NCBI GenBank assembly: GCA_001632435.1
Contig: KV423922.1
Coordinates: 70,983 to 134,982 of the forward strand
Source: Calocera cornea HHB12733
Lineage: Eukaryota; Basidiomycota; Dacrymycetes; Dacrymycetales; Dacrymycetaceae
DNA: 64,000 nt
Direction: 5' to 3'
Part shown: positions 49,775 to 61,236 of the stretch, piece by piece
How positions within the stretch are numbered: the stretch's first letter is position 1
Layout of the letters: each line of letters opens with the position of its first letter
Notes under the pieces: generated by a model
Databases searched by the model: none
Seen by the model: the letters and a program-made list of their open reading frames with translations, nothing else
Told to the model about the DNA's origin: nothing
Made by a program: the position numbers and the translations under genes

Positions 49775-50404
49775 ATGCAGTTCACTCGTTTTACCACCTT
49801 CGTTCTCGTTCTCGCCCTCTTCGGCCTCGTCGCCGTTGCCGCACCCGTCCCTGTGGCCGCCGAGCTTGAGGAGCGTTGTCTCCTCGGCTGCAATGATGGC
49901 GCCGTCGTCACCATCCTGGCGAACCTGCATGCCACCGTAAAGGTCGACATTGCCGTTGTCGGTAAGCAGTCTCCTTTATACAGCCAGGATTATCTCCTGA
50001 CCCTGTGTGCAGCCAACCTCGTCGCTGTGGCTTCAGTCGACCTCACCCTCTATGCTGCGGCATTCGCTCAGCTCATCGCCGACATCAACGCGTCAGTTGC
50101 ATTGCTCGCCGCTCTGCCCGTTTCAGTGGTCGGCCTCAGCGCTGGCTTGATTGCCTCCACCTGCGCCGGGATCTTCATTGACATCTTCGTCGTCATCAAC
50201 TCTTGCGCGTCAATCCCCAACATCACCTCATGCTATGGTGGCCTCAGCGACGTGTTGGTCTCCCTGCTGGCCACACTCAAGATCTGCCTTGGAGGTCTCA
50301 TCGTTGGCCTCATCGCAACTCTTTGTGCAACCATCAAGGCGGTCCTCTCCCTCGACATCAACGTCGACGTTTTCGCTAGTCTCTCTGCATTCCTCTTCGT
50401 ATGA
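49775..50404 (+). CDS. Hydrophobic secreted/membrane protein, copy F
   Basis: Exons 49775..49961 and 50013..50404; 192 residues. Signal peptide MQFTRFTTFVLVLALFGLVAVAAP, then ELEERCLLGCNDGAVVTIL, ASVDLTLYAAAFAQLIADIN, AGLIASTCAGIFIDIFVVIN, a CYGGL motif and LLATLKICLGGLIVGLIATL. Same length, exon structure and Cys placement as copy E, in the op opposite orientation 2 kb away. The even spread of hydrophobic segments suggests a membrane-embedded or self-assembling surface protein; that is inference. No enzymatic motif is visible. Confidence 0.8.
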   Translation: MQFTRFTTFVLVLALFGLVAVAAPVPVAAELEERCLLGCNDGAVVTILANLHATVKVDIAVVGKQSPLYSQDYLLTLCAANLVAVASVDLTLYAAAFAQLIADINASVALLAALPVSVVGLSAGLIASTCAGIFIDIFVVINSCASIPNITSCYGGLSDVLVSLLATLKICLGGLIVGLIATLCATIKAVLSLDINVDVFASLSAFLFV

Positions 50405-50714
50405 GCGAATGCTTTGATCCGGCCCTGGACGGCCCTTTGGTTTACTTGGATACCTTGGATGACTCCACTGGATTCCTCCCCTTCAAAACCGTTAAAGCCC
50501 AAAAACATAAGAAGCCCGCCTAGCGGCGGGAGCTTCGGGACTCGGGTAGTGCGACCTCATGTACCGTTTACTGTCTGTCTTTTCGTGTCTTACTTGCTGT
50601 AGTGCCAATCTTCGCATAATGTAACAGGTCTGTGTCTTCCGGTGAAGACAACTTCGGCAATCGCTCTTCAGGACATAAGTGTACGATGAGTACAAAACCT
50701 GTCGGCAGGTCCGT
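50405..50714. other. Intergenic between convergent genes
   Basis: 310 bp between copy F (plus) and the PNGase A-like gene (minus); 3' UTR sequence only. Confidence 0.55.
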
Positions 50715-53060
50715 CTACTTGTCGATGTGAACGCCAAGCTTGACAGGACCGAAAGTCCTGCCAACGTAACTCGTCCCAGCCCCCCTCGTACCTGCGGGTG
50801 CTCCGAATACGCCCCATCCTGTCCACCACGACCCTGTATTAGCGAGAGAACCACCTATTTGGTCCGATGTGATGTTAGAGTTGACAGCCGTAACGGCTCT
50901 GGTGTAGGTGTCGCCGATGGAGGAAGAATATGAGAAATCCTCGGTGGTGGTGCCGTTGGCATACGTAAAGTAGCCGTCGGAATCGTACAAGTATACGCCC
51001 GCTGTGAGAGGTAAACCGCCTATTCCTTTAAAATGACATATATCCCTCACCTCCGTATTGGTGTGTCGAAATGGTGCTCTCCGGGATCAGCGGACTTGGC
51101 AGGAAAGCCCGGTCGTAAGAGTGATCGATTGATGCATACCCTGCGAACCAGTATCAACATTGTTCCGAATCTTCCGGCAGCATGCTTACATCCACTATCA
51201 TTCCCGATAGTCACGAGGTAGTAATCCATGTAGAATGGATAATTGAACCCGTCATAGAGGACCTGTACGCCGTTATGGGTAGAACGACTTGTTCCGGAAC
51301 TCGTTTGGTCAACGAGCTAGGGCAAATGAGATCAGCGGCAATAAGCAGAATCGTGAATGATAACCCTCACTTCAACCGTCACGTCGTCCAAGTATGCTTG
51401 GAAGTTGGTGTATTCCAGGCTCTGAGTCCAAGTAACCACGTTCGCAAGATAACCGTTGGTGATGATCTCAGCGGTGATCTCGACGTAGCGTGAGGCTTTA
51501 ACGGTTACGTTGACATCCCCATTCGGGGCAACGACCCCTGAGACAGACGGCTGGGCGTAAGGAGCAACATTGTAGTTTAGGATCTTGCCAGTTGTGGGAA
51601 TATTGGAAGAGGCGAGTTGCAGCTGGATGTTTCCTGAGAGATACCAGTTGCCGTTGATAGCGTGGTCTGTTTCCGCGCTGACCACGTCAAGCGTAAACAC
51701 GTGCTCTTGGCCGTCCGATAAAGTACCCAAGAATGGCGTAATATCGATGTAATACGTCGGTTGATCGAACGAGCCATACGCAGAAATTGGCCTACACCGA
51801 TATCAGCCAATGCGTTGAGCGGACGCAGACCGACTTACCTCCACAAAGTGGGCAAGATACCACCAGTGAAGACGACAGGGTAAGGGAAAGCAGCACCGGC
51901 GACCACACCATCAATAAGAAGTCGGACCTCCCGGAATGGCCCATCTTGATAGGTGGTATCAGCTGGAAGAGAGTTGTAGTATTGATCGGCAACGTTCGTG
52001 TACTGAGAGGAATGAGTGTGTGAACTCGATGGATGAAGGGTGGTTGAGCATACCCAGAATTCTTCCTCGGAGTTACCAGAGGCAAATATTTCAACATAGG
52101 CTTGCGCGACATTGCGAGGAAGTGTCACGGTCGTCTACAGAAGGCCATGAACATCAATGGATAACTTGGATGGCATCACACACGTTGCCTCCAGGAGGAA
52201 CGGAGAACAGCGGATCAGAAGTTGCGCCTGGATTTCCGAGCGGAATAATCTGATCTGCCTTTTGAGTCTTCGGCCATCCCAGGGCGGGCGCGTAGAAGGT
52301 CGCAGTAAGCGTTGCTGTGGCTGTAGCATTAGCATCACATCATCGCAGAGATGGGAAGAGTCTTACCATTGTACACTCCCGTAAGTCCAAGATCTTCCGA
52401 AAGAAGATTGCCAATGTCGAAGACGAGCTCGCCGGGCTGCGCAAACAGGGCAGAGTACCTTGTGACGTCCTTCAATGCGGTAAAGATGATCCCATAGGAC
52501 GTAGGCTCTGCCGTACTGGAGCGCCATATTTCAGTGGAAGACAGGGACAACTGAACCGAAGTTAAGGCAGTGTCGGTAAAATGCTGCATGCGTAGCGATA
52601 CTTACGATAGCGAGACGATCGTATTGCACGCCTTGGGAAGTGCAAGTGAAGTTCAAGGAAATGGCCTTGCTGGATCATCAGCTTAACGCTCACAATGCAC
52701 GTACGTAGAGCAGGACGCACAGCCCAATCACCAATGGGACCGCAATCTGCGGGCGGCTAAAGGGCTTGCAGCTAAGATAGGGTAGCGCTGGGCGTGGATG
52801 AACTCTTACAGTATAGGTTGCAACGCCAGGTTGACCGTACGAGTTCGCGAAGCTATGTGTCATCTACGCACAAGTGGTCAATGCCACACACAGGTTTTCC
52901 CTGGAGCCACGCATGCCAGAACATGTTCGCAAGCCTGAGTAGGAGGCGTCGCGGGAGGTTGCTGGACCTGGAAATCGACTAGAGGAGCGGTTTGGGCGAC
53001 TACAAAGAGAACACCATATAGGCAAGAGAGCAGGAGCGAGCTAAAAGACACACGAGCCAT
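50715..53060 (-). CDS. PNGase A-like peptide N-glycanase (secreted amidase)
   Basis: Twelve exons: 52911..53060, 52810..52863, 52721..52756, 52606..52665, 52367..52550, 52184..52320, 52054..52134, 51839..52002, 51371..51791, 51190..51316, 51051..51140 and 50715..51001; 596 residues, every junction in phase. Signal peptide MARVSFSSLLLSCLYGVLFV. Family landmarks are HSFANSYGQPG, PPADCGPIGDW, GVQYDRLAI, STEIWRSSTAEPTSYGIIF, ALKDVTRYSALF, LPRNVAQAYVEIFASGN, EEEFWYTNVAD, PTYYIDITPFL and DHAINGNWYLSGNIQL. PNGase A removes N-glycans from glycopeptides by cleaving the Asn-linked amide, so a role in glycoprotein turnover outside the cell or in the vacuole is likely. A TATAAAG box lies about 50 bp upstream (near 53108-53114). 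For exon 3 a GTGCGT donor with an AAG acceptor was preferred over a 31-nt intron. The least certain splice is that of exon 1. Confidence 0.86.
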
Positions 53061-53497
53061 TGTTAGGGTAGACCGACTCGTGAGCCAGCCAGACAACTTG
53101 GGGCGAGGGCTTTATAGCTCCTATGTCATCATTAGATGAAAGAACCTTTGAAGCGGCGACCTTCTGGAAAGGTTGACTGCTGGCGCATTTTGTCGCCAGA
53201 CACAGAATCAACCCGAGGAAGGACACACGCAGCATGGCCGGCGAGGGGGATGGCTGGACTATCAACCCAGCAGCTATGCACTTGATCAGGCGACAGAAGG
53301 CGAAGAAGACTATGACAGCATGTTCCGAGGAAAGAGCAACGCGCGCTTCGTTCCCGCGGTTGCGATAAGGAACCACCGCGGTTTGCTTCCATTGGCTCCG
53401 TACAGACATGCATTGTGGAGAAACGTTTACAAATCGGGGCGAACAACACATATGCATTACGAACCAACTATGTCATGATAGAAACTATGAATGTGTG
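53061..53497. other. Intergenic, PNGase promoter and YME1 3' end
   Basis: 437 bp; no gene seen apart from the TATA box named under the PNGase gene. Confidence 0.55.
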
Positions 53498-56432
53498 CTA
53501 TAGAGCAGCGAGATTCTCTCCTATTCGGATCTCCTCGCCCTTGATCACCTTCTTCACCTCGTCCAAATCTAGCGTTTCATATTTCACCAGCGCGTCGGCA
53601 AGCCTGTGCAGCTCCTCCTCGTGGGTCTTGAGCAGGTCTTTCGCCCGTTTGGCACCCTCATCCAGGAACCTCTGGACCTCGGACTCGATCAAATTCTTCT
53701 TTTCGGGACTGGCGTACGCATCGCTGTCCTGATGATATACCAGGCCAACCTTCTCCGAGTACCCATAATACTTCACCATATTCGAGGCAGTGCGGCTCGC
53801 GTGCTGAAGATCGGACGTAGCCCCCGAGGTGATGTTCTCCTTGCCGTAAACTATCAGGAATGTTAGCATCCGGTGTCAAATCTCCGCTTCATCTGGAAAA
53901 CTTACTCATTTCCTCGGCGACACGGCCGCCCATGCAAACGTCAATCTCCGCCAGAAACTCGGTGTATGTCACAGAGTTCCGATCATTCTCGGGGAGTTGC
54001 ATCGTCTAAAGGACGGTTAGCGTAGTTCTTTAGGATCAAAACCGGACTTACGAGGCCAAGTGCATGTCCTCGGGGCACACAGGTCACCTTGTGCAGCGGC
54101 ATCGCACCCTTCGTGTACAGCGCAACCAGTGCATGTCCGCCTTCGTGGTATGCTGTGAGCTTCTTGACTTGGTCCGAAATATACGCGCTCTTGCGCTCGG
54201 AACCCATGAGAATCTTGTCCTTTGCCCATTCGAAATGCTTCAACGTCACGCTCCGAGCTCCCTCTCGAGACGCTTGGATGGCAGCCTGGTTGACCATGTT
54301 CTGCAGGTCAGCGCCTGAAAAGCCGGGGGTGCCGCGAGCAATAATCGCCGCGTCGACATCAATGTCGGCAGTGACCTCGCGCATATGGTGCTTCAAGATC
54401 TGTACGCGACCTCTGATGTCGGGGAGAGGGACGGCAACATGACGATCGAAACGGCCAGGACGGACAAGAGCCTGATCCAGAGTCTCGGGGAAGTTGGTCG
54501 CAGCGATGACGATAACACCCTCGGTCTGGCTGAAACCGTCGAGTTCAACAAGCAGCTGGTTCAGCGTCTGCTTCATGTAGTGCTGGTCCTTCGGGCTACG
54601 CTTGCCTCCGATAGCGTCAAGCTCATCGATAAAGATGATCGCGGGCTGCTTCTTGCGTGCGGCAGCGAAGAGGTCGCGAATTCGTTTCGCACCAACTCCA
54701 ACGAACATCTCATCAAACTCCGCTCTGAACACTAGTAGTCAGTACATGTATTCTGAGGGGCTGCAACGCACTCACCCAGATGCAAAGAAGAACGGGACAC
54801 CGGCCTCTCCTGCAACAGCACGCGCAAGCAGCGTTTTGCCCGTTCCCGGAGGTCCAGTAAGGAGCACACCCTTTGGCAGCCGTCCACCGAGGGAAGAAAA
54901 CTTGGTTGGGTCCTTCAAGAACTCGACGATCTCTTGTAGTTCCTGCAGAACATCGGTTAGCGCGAAGATCTTCGATGGTTGACAGAGTGCGTACGTGTTT
55001 CGCCTCATCCACACCCTGGACATCACTGAACGTGACCGTCTTTCCAGGTGTGGGCTCAAATTCGGTTTGACGCGGTCCAGCCTTCAAGAGCCCAGAGTTC
55101 TCCAAGACGAGGGAAAGCACAGTGAGGATGAAGAAACCATAGAGCAGGGTCATGCCGACGAATCGTAGAAACTTCCAGAACATGGCGCCTTTCGCTGTCC
55201 ACAAGTATTAGCAGCATGCCTGCAAGCTGTCATCAAAGCGACGCACGTTCTTCCATAACGACATGGATGGGATTACCCTTGATACCCGCGCCGGAAGCCA
55301 TGGCCGCGCTCATCTGCTCCGCCGTCCCATTACCCGTGACGTTGACAACGGAAGGCATAACTGTCCCAGTAGCTGTCGTCGTAGTCCCAATTGCGGCAGG
55401 CTGGGCCCACATCGCCGCCAGCCCTTGCTTCGGCTGAGCCAGAATCTCTTTGGCAATGGCTTCGCTCCGGGACATCGGCTTCGCTGGCGGTGTGTCTGGA
55501 AGGGAAGGCGGCGGCGCCTTGAGCAGCTGTTCACGTCTTACGGCAGCAGGTACAACAGAGGCGGCTGCATTCATCTGAACCAACGCAGTGCAATACACCG
55601 AGAATGCCTCGTCCGACCTGAGCAAAGGGCTCCCGGGATTCTGCGGATGCTCATCAGCTGATGGAGACTCGTATAGCAGCGCCTTTACGCACAAATTGGC
55701 ACATCCGCTCCCACCGGGTGACGACATTCTCCGCTCCGCTCTTGCCACCACTTGACACCAGCTCCCGGAACAGCGCGACCTGCTTCCCCACATCGTCGGG
55801 ATTCGTGTTGGCCTCTGCCTCAGCACGCGCGATCTTGGACAGGATCACGGGCGGGAGCGTCGGCTTCGCTTTTGGCCACAGGGTGAGCGCTCTTGTTTGT
55901 TGTATCTGGCCCAGCCGCGAGCCTTCGGCGGGAGTCGCCGATGCAGCGACTCTGAGCGGATAGGGGAAAGGCGAGAAGGATGGGCGCGTGGAGTATGCCC
56001 GCCTTTGAGGTACGCTACGCGTGCTTCGCAGCGGCGCTGCTAGTAGTACAGATGATGCAGTAGGCGCATGGAACGATCGGCCATGTATGTGGGCGCCGTT
56101 CTGCAGATGAATCGGCTTGGGGATTGATGCGGGCAAGGCGAACAAAGCATCAGCAACGGCCGGGGCGAAGCGCTATATCTCCGCTTAGCTAGGTAGGACT
56201 GGTCCAATAGGACGAAGCACGCACCTGAACGGGAGTCGCAACGGTGAGGGACGACTGCTTGGCGCCGGTGGAAGTGACAGCAGATGGACGAATCGAATGA
56301 AGGAGTGAGGAAAAGTTCTGAAGAAAGGACTGGGCGCTGCCAACGAACTGTTATGCACATCAGTACAGCACATATATAATGTGTGAATATATGACTACTT
56401 ACTTGGCTCGGCCCTGCAAGGGCGTACGCCAT
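53498..56432 (-). CDS. YME1: Mitochondrial i-AAA protease (YME1-type, FtsH family)
   Basis: Nine exons: 56403..56432, 56225..56347, 55693..56172, 55247..55640, 54995..55194, 54776..54942, 54052..54724, 53906..54005 and 53498..53850; 839 residues. An ATP-dependent zinc protease of the inner membrane, facing the intermembrane space, that removes damaged or unassembled proteins. A long Arg/Ser-rich N-terminal region fits a mitochondrial presequence. There is a single membrane helix around residues 347-372 ([20 protein letters not shown]). Walker A GPPGTGKT is near 440, Walker [12 protein letters not shown] near 494 and the [11 protein letters not shown] near 552. The zinc-site HEGGH is near 658, with the third ligand region in [19 protein letters not shown]. 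One membrane helix rather than two points to i-AAA and not m-AAA. All catalytic motifs are intact. Confidence 0.94.
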
Positions 56433-56742
56433 TAGGGTTTGTGGGATATCGAGTGGTGGAGAAGGTGAGAGTGGCGAGCGGGGACCCACGAGCGGAAATT
56501 GAAGGGGCGGCGAGCGCGGCACAGTTACGACGCCCGACCGAACGGACCCTTTTCGGACCCTGGCCCCCTCTGCCCTTCCAGAATTAGCCCCGCGGAATAC
56601 GCGACCAGACTCGCCGAGCGAACGACGCGCATATACGGATGAGGCTCCCCTGCATGGGATACGGGGCAAATGGGACAGATAACATTGCTATTGATACAGG
56701 GATATGCGCATGGTTGGGGTATTGAGGCCGTTAGCACCGATC

Positions 56743-58064
56743 TTACAGATCCGGCCTATATCGCTTCAGCATCAAGAACGCAGAGCCGATCTGCGAAGGA
56801 CTGGGCCAGTTCCGGCGGTCACGAAGTCGGCCCTGGTGAACAGATGTCAGAAGGGTTTACAACGGTTTCGATATACCTTACCTCAAACCGATTCATGGCA
56901 GCACTGTGAGCGAGCATGTCAAATGTGTTCTTCTGCAAGGAACTTGAGCAACATGTCCTTGCAAGACCGTGGTTTGCCTCACCGCTTCCTGCTCGCGCTT
57001 CTTGCGTGCTTCTGTCCTCATCGCATCCAGCTCTTGTCGTCGAGCATCGAACCTATCACGGCTGTAACGCAGTTTAGCGACACATTCCCGACGTTCCGTG
57101 TGAGTACTAACTCCTTTTGCTGGCGGCTAGTGCTGCCCTACACGACGGTTAGCAACTGAACAAAATGTTCAAGAGACAAACTTACAGAGAACAGTTGATT
57201 GTACATGTCGTTGGCCTTTGTGGTAGACACCGGTGTCCTGACCTCCTCCCTTGTAACCGACACAGGCGTGCCATTGATCCCATTTGCCACAGGCAGCATC
57301 GACTTCTTCTTAATCGGCGGCAGTTTCGGTTTCGGTGGTTCTGCAGGAGTAGCAGGGGTCGAAGGTGCCGGAGCGGTGCTGGCAGGCTGACTAGCAGCAG
57401 CCGCAGAGGTGTCGCCCTGGCTATCGGTCTCCGGTGGTGGTTTCTTCTGATCAGTCGGCTGCTTCCTCTGATCTCTTGCAACAATAGCGGCAGCCGCGTT
57501 CGAAGCCCTGCCCTTCTTAGCTGGCTTACGCGGCGGGGAAGGCGGAGGGGTGGTGTAGTCGTCCTCCTCATCCGACATGAGCATAGCCGCCTTTGCGCTC
57601 GGCCTCGACTTGCGTCGCGGCCTCGATCCTTGCGCAGGTGCGGGTGCAGGTGCGGCAGGCGCAGGCTTCTTCTTCGGCGGTTCCTCCACTCCGCCCTCGA
57701 CATCTATGACTGCGTCGCCTGCCGCTGACGCCCGGTCAGGATCATAATCGTCATCTTCCTCATACGCGTCCCTTCGGCGCTTTCCCTTTCCGCTCGCCTT
57801 CTCCACAGGCGCATCTCCAGGGGGCGACGGCGTCCACTCCAGAAGGGTAGAACGCCGCTTGGACCGGCGCTTGACCTCTGTGTCGCCGCCTAGGGCAGAG
57901 CGCTTCAGAGGTGGTGTGGGCGCGTCCTCGGCGCCATCGTCGTCCGCGGCACGCTTGCGCTTCTTCTGCTCCGGCGCGGGGGATTCATCCGATGGAGATG
58001 GGTTGGAAGAGGTCGTTGGAAGCTTGATAGTGATCTTTAACGAGGAAGGCATTCCGGTAGACAT
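56743..58064 (-). CDS. Basic low-complexity nuclear protein with coiled C-terminus
   Basis: Exons 57186..58064, 57112..57137, 56983..57061, 56882..56932 and 56743..56832; 374 residues, phases consistent. The first 290 residues are disordered, rich in Pro/Ala/Lys with several nuclear-localisation-type clusters (KKRKR, KRRSKRR, GKGKRRR, RPRRKSRPS) and acidic stretches. The C-terminal 80 residues are well ordered in appearance: KDRDRFDARRQELDAMRTEA, RKKREQEAKNTFDMLAHSAA, MNRFEGRLRDRRNWPSPSQI, then FLMLKRYRPDL. This looks like a conserved helical interaction segment of a chromatin or transcription complex subunit, but no family is recognised. The start at 58064 (MSTGMPSSLKITIKLP) was chosen over an in-frame ATG at 58151. 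The neighbouring YME1 gene starts 310 bp downstream of its stop on the same strand. Confidence 0.7.
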
Positions 58065-58200
58065 GGTTGTCCGTTTGTGGGTGGACGCCGGAGGTGAGTC
58101 GTCAAGTACGCGCGTTTGAAGGCCGGAACCCTGGTGGCCTCGGTCTTTCACACGCGCATCAGTACTTCGTGGCCGAAAAACCCCGGCGGCTCAGGGAATA

Positions 58201-58475
58201 TTTGAATCCGCTTGGGGACACTTTTGCTCCCGCTTCGCACTTTGCATCCGTTATCAAATTTACCTCCGCCTGACATTTGCTTCCACTGGGTCCTTCGGCC
58301 ATTGCACTTGCTTTCGCGCCCTCTTCTTCTCCCCCGTTTTATTTGCTTCCCCTGTTAAGTAGCTCTGATTCCGGGGTAACGTTCTGAGTCCGTTATATCA
58401 AGTCCTTCGGCTTACTGTTTCTGCCTCCGCCTCCCATTCTGCTTCCGCACTAGAAAGGGTTTGCTTCCGTAGGAT
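58201..58475 (+). repeat. TTTGCNTCCGCT motif array in a divergent promoter
   Basis: Motif units on the plus strand include TTTGAATCCGCT (58201), TTTTGCTCCCGCT (58222), TTTGCATCCGTT (58241), TTTACCTCCGCC (58259) and TTTGCTTCCACT (58276). After degenerate units come ATTTGCTTCCCC (58341), TTTCTGCCTCCGCC (58419), TTCTGCTTCCGCA (58438) and TTTGCTTCCGTA (58460). Early spacing is 18-21 bp. One orientation only. It fills the gap between the nuclear protein (minus) and the Phe-tRNA synthetase (plus). Confidence 0.72.
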
Positions 58476-58612
58476 TGTCGACACCTATGAGATCGGTGAT
58501 AGCATCTACGGACGGTGTAAACGCCGAGCGTGAGGTGCAGGGTCCTAATACGCGGCAACGTTCCTCCTCACAGTCTGGTCCAAATTCCAGTCGCGTCGTC
58601 GTTCCGCTCCAG

Positions 58613-59977
58613 ATGCTCCAAGTCGCGAGGGCACGCCCATGGCGGCCGCTCTGCGCACAGAGCATTCAGGCGCGCAGGCGATATGTGCATGCCCCTCGTC
58701 AGAGAACAGTCACCGTCTTGGGCGAGACCTACCCGACAGACGACTATACGAACCTCCCGCCTACCATTGCCGAGCTCCTCGAGCGCCGGCTGCACGTCAC
58801 GCCCCCACACCCTCTCAACACCATCCGAAAACTTATTGCCTCTCACTTCGAGGGCTTCAAGAGCTATGACGATCTCCCGGCCGTCGTGACGCCCGCCCTC
58901 AACTTTGACTCTCTCGGCTTCCCGCCGGACCATCCTGGGCGAGCACGAGGGCAGAGCTACTACATAAACCGAGGGATCATGCTTCGCACGCATACAAGCG
59001 CGCACGAGGTGGACATCTATCGCCAGACTCCGAGGAGCGGGGGCTGGCTGTGTACAGCCGATGTGTACCGACGCGACGAGATCGACCGAAGCCATTACCC
59101 TGCGTTCCACCAGACAGAGGGTGCAAGACTCGTCAATGTAGCCGATATGGACAAGCTCAAGGCGGAGAACGAGGAGCTCCGACGAGGGATCAAAGCTTCT
59201 CGCATCATTATGGAAGACTGTCCCGACTTTGATGCAATCACGAACCCACTGCAGGCCTCTCACTTGCCTGAGACCGTCCTTCCAATGGCACAAAACCTCA
59301 AGCTCCGCATTACAACCCTCTTCATGTCCATCTTTCCCCCGTCCACCACTCCCCTGCACGTCCGCTGGACACCTGACATCTTCCCTTGGACGTCGCCGTC
59401 GTTCCAACTCGAAGTCCGCTACCGCGACGCGTGGCTAGAGCTGCTCGGCTGCGGCATCATCCTGGACGACACGATCGCGCGCGGGGGCCACAACCCCGCG
59501 GAGGAACGCAGCTGGGCGTTCGGCATGGGGATCGAGCGAATTGCTATGCCCCTGTTCGGTGTGCCCGACATCCGCCTGTTCTGGAGCAAGGACGAGCGGT
59601 TCTGGAAGCAGTTCAAGGACGGGCAGGTGAGCAAGTTCCAGGAGTTCTCAAAGTACCCGCCCGTGGAACGGGACATCGCGTTCTGGCTGCCGGTGGGGAT
59701 GGCCAAGCCGCATGCGGCGAGCCACGCTGCGGGAGGCGAGGTGGGGGGATGGGAAGAGAACGATCTGTGGGACATCATCCGGGAGGTGGGTGGCGACCTG
59801 GTAGAGGACGTCAAGATCTTCGACGACTTCTGGAACGAAGCGAAAGGCAGACGAAGTCTGGCCATCCGGATCACCTTCCGAAGCATGGAGCGCAGCCTGG
59901 AGAGGGCAGAGGTGAACGAGATCACCGATGAAATCACCGCTAAGCTAACGGCGCGCCTCGCCGTCGAGATCCGGTGA
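58613..59977 (+). CDS. MSF1: Mitochondrial phenylalanyl-tRNA synthetase (single-chain)
   Basis: No intron; 454 residues from the ATG at 58613. Charges mitochondrial tRNA-Phe. That Met was chosen because it opens a typical import presequence (MLQVARARPWRPLCAQSIQA, RRRYVHAPRQR). The frame is also open from an ATG at 58487, which adds 42 polar residues. Class II motifs are FPPDHPGRARGQSYYIN (motif 1 region), LRTHTSAHEVDIYRQ and CTADVYRRDEIDRSHYPAFH, then QTEG (motif 2), and AFGMGIERIAMPLFGVPDIR (motif 3). The C-terminal anticodon-binding fold (FDX-ACB) shows YPPVERDIAFWLP and RSLAIRITFRSMERSL. It lies directly behind the motif array at 58.2-58.5 kb. Confidence 0.92.
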   Translation: MLQVARARPWRPLCAQSIQARRRYVHAPRQRTVTVLGETYPTDDYTNLPPTIAELLERRLHVTPPHPLNTIRKLIASHFEGFKSYDDLPAVVTPALNFDSLGFPPDHPGRARGQSYYINRGIMLRTHTSAHEVDIYRQTPRSGGWLCTADVYRRDEIDRSHYPAFHQTEGARLVNVADMDKLKAENEELRRGIKASRIIMEDCPDFDAITNPLQASHLPETVLPMAQNLKLRITTLFMSIFPPSTTPLHVRWTPDIFPWTSPSFQLEVRYRDAWLELLGCGIILDDTIARGGHNPAEERSWAFGMGIERIAMPLFGVPDIRLFWSKDERFWKQFKDGQVSKFQEFSKYPPVERDIAFWLPVGMAKPHAASHAAGGEVGGWEENDLWDIIREVGGDLVEDVKIFDDFWNEAKGRRSLAIRITFRSMERSLERAEVNEITDEITAKLTARLAVEIR

Positions 59978-60085
59978 TGGGATGGTATTGAGAGTAGTGA
60001 ATATGGTTGATTGCATGCTAATAGTGTCTACACCCCGCTCCTCCCCTGGTGCAAGGCCATCTGGGAACAACGCGCTGGCCTGCAG

Positions 60086-60928
60086 TTATGCCTGCTTCTT
60101 CCCCACGCCGACCTGCGCTGCACGGAGCACGCGGTCACCAATCTTGTACCCATGCTTGAAGACCTCGACGACTTTGCCCTCCATGTCTTCCTTCACAGGT
60201 ACCTCGAATAGCGCCTCGTGCAGGTTGGGGTCGAACGGCTCGCCTTTGGCGTCGTACGGCTCGACACCATGTGACTTGAGTGCCTGCATGAGCGAGTTGC
60301 GAGTCAGCATGACGCCCTCATGCAGCTGCTTGAGGGTGGTATGTGTCGAAGGGGTGAAGAACTCCGGATCGGGTTTCTTGGGGGCGGATGAGGAGCTAGA
60401 GCCCGACGCCTCCTTGCTGGGGTCGAGTACAGACTCTGGGATGGCGTGCAGGGCCATGTGCAGGTTGTCGAGGGTGGTCAGGAGGGATTTTGCGAGGTTG
60501 CTGATGGCATAGGTCTGCGCCTTTTGCTTTTCGATCTGGGATATGCGCTGCAGGTTCTGGAAGTCGGCCTGCGTGTACCGTAGTCGGCTCTGTCATGAGG
60601 TAAGTCATCGGAGTGCGGCAGAGGGGGCCGCGTAATGTCGCACCATGAGATCGACAATCTCCTCGTCCTTCTTCTTGAGCAGCTCCAGCACCTCTGCGCT
60701 CTCCTTCGTCGCCTCCTTCGCTGCCTCGTCCACGGCGTCTGCCACCTCCTTGTCCGACTTTGCCTGCGCCTCTGCCGACTTTGATGCCTCCGAGTACCAT
60801 CGCCGGGTGCTTGGTAAAGCCGTGCGTGCGGCCTGCGGCAGCCCGCGCTGGAAGAGCAGTGGCCGGGCCATGTTGCGCGCAGCCATCTGTCGTCGTGCGA
60901 TCTGGGCGAGTGCTGGTCTTGGGAGCAT
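60086..60928 (-). CDS. mge1: Mitochondrial GrpE nucleotide-exchange factor (Mge1)
   Basis: Exons 60644..60928 and 60086..60589; 262 residues. GrpE releases ADP from mitochondrial Hsp70 and is needed for protein import and folding in the matrix. The Arg-rich presequence (MLPRPALAQIARRQMAARNM) leads to a long helix (VLELLKKKDEEIVDLMSRLR, YTQADFQNLQRISQIEKQKA) and the head domain ending ALFEVPVKEDMEGKVVEVFK and GYKIGDRVLRAAQVGVGK, the family signature. Intron 60590..60643 falls inside the helix and is phase 0. It is convergent with MSF1 (108-bp gap) and divergent from the C1-THF synthase gene. Confidence 0.95.
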
Positions 60929-61236
60929 CGTTATGGTCGTAAAGAGGAGGGGAGGAGTAGCGAGCGAAGGCGGTTAGGCGTACGGGTGTCGGCTGAGGGG
61001 TTCAGGAAAGAATTACCTCCGTCATCGGCGGCTGCGAACATTTTGCGCGGAAAGGGCTCGCGTGCTCGACGCCCGAGCCCGAGCTCCGAAGCGGCGCCTT
61101 CCGCCTCCGCGTGGGCGATGAAATTCGTTTGGCGGCGGAGCCGGTGAGAACCCAAAAGGGACGGCGGCTGTCACGCAGAACGGACGATAGATAGATCGAC
61201 GTTGCCCTCCACAGAACGGGTCACGCCTGAGCTGGC
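60929..61236. promoter_or_regulatory. Bidirectional promoter, mge1 / C1-THF synthase
   Basis: Only 308 bp separate the two start codons, so both promoters must lie here. No clear TATA box is seen. Confidence 0.6.

Noticed and set aside
52670..52700. 31-nt intron in the PNGase A-like gene
   Set aside because: Too short for this genome; a 55-nt intron with a GTGCGT donor at 52720 restores the frame and gives a better family match (DWAAISLNFT).
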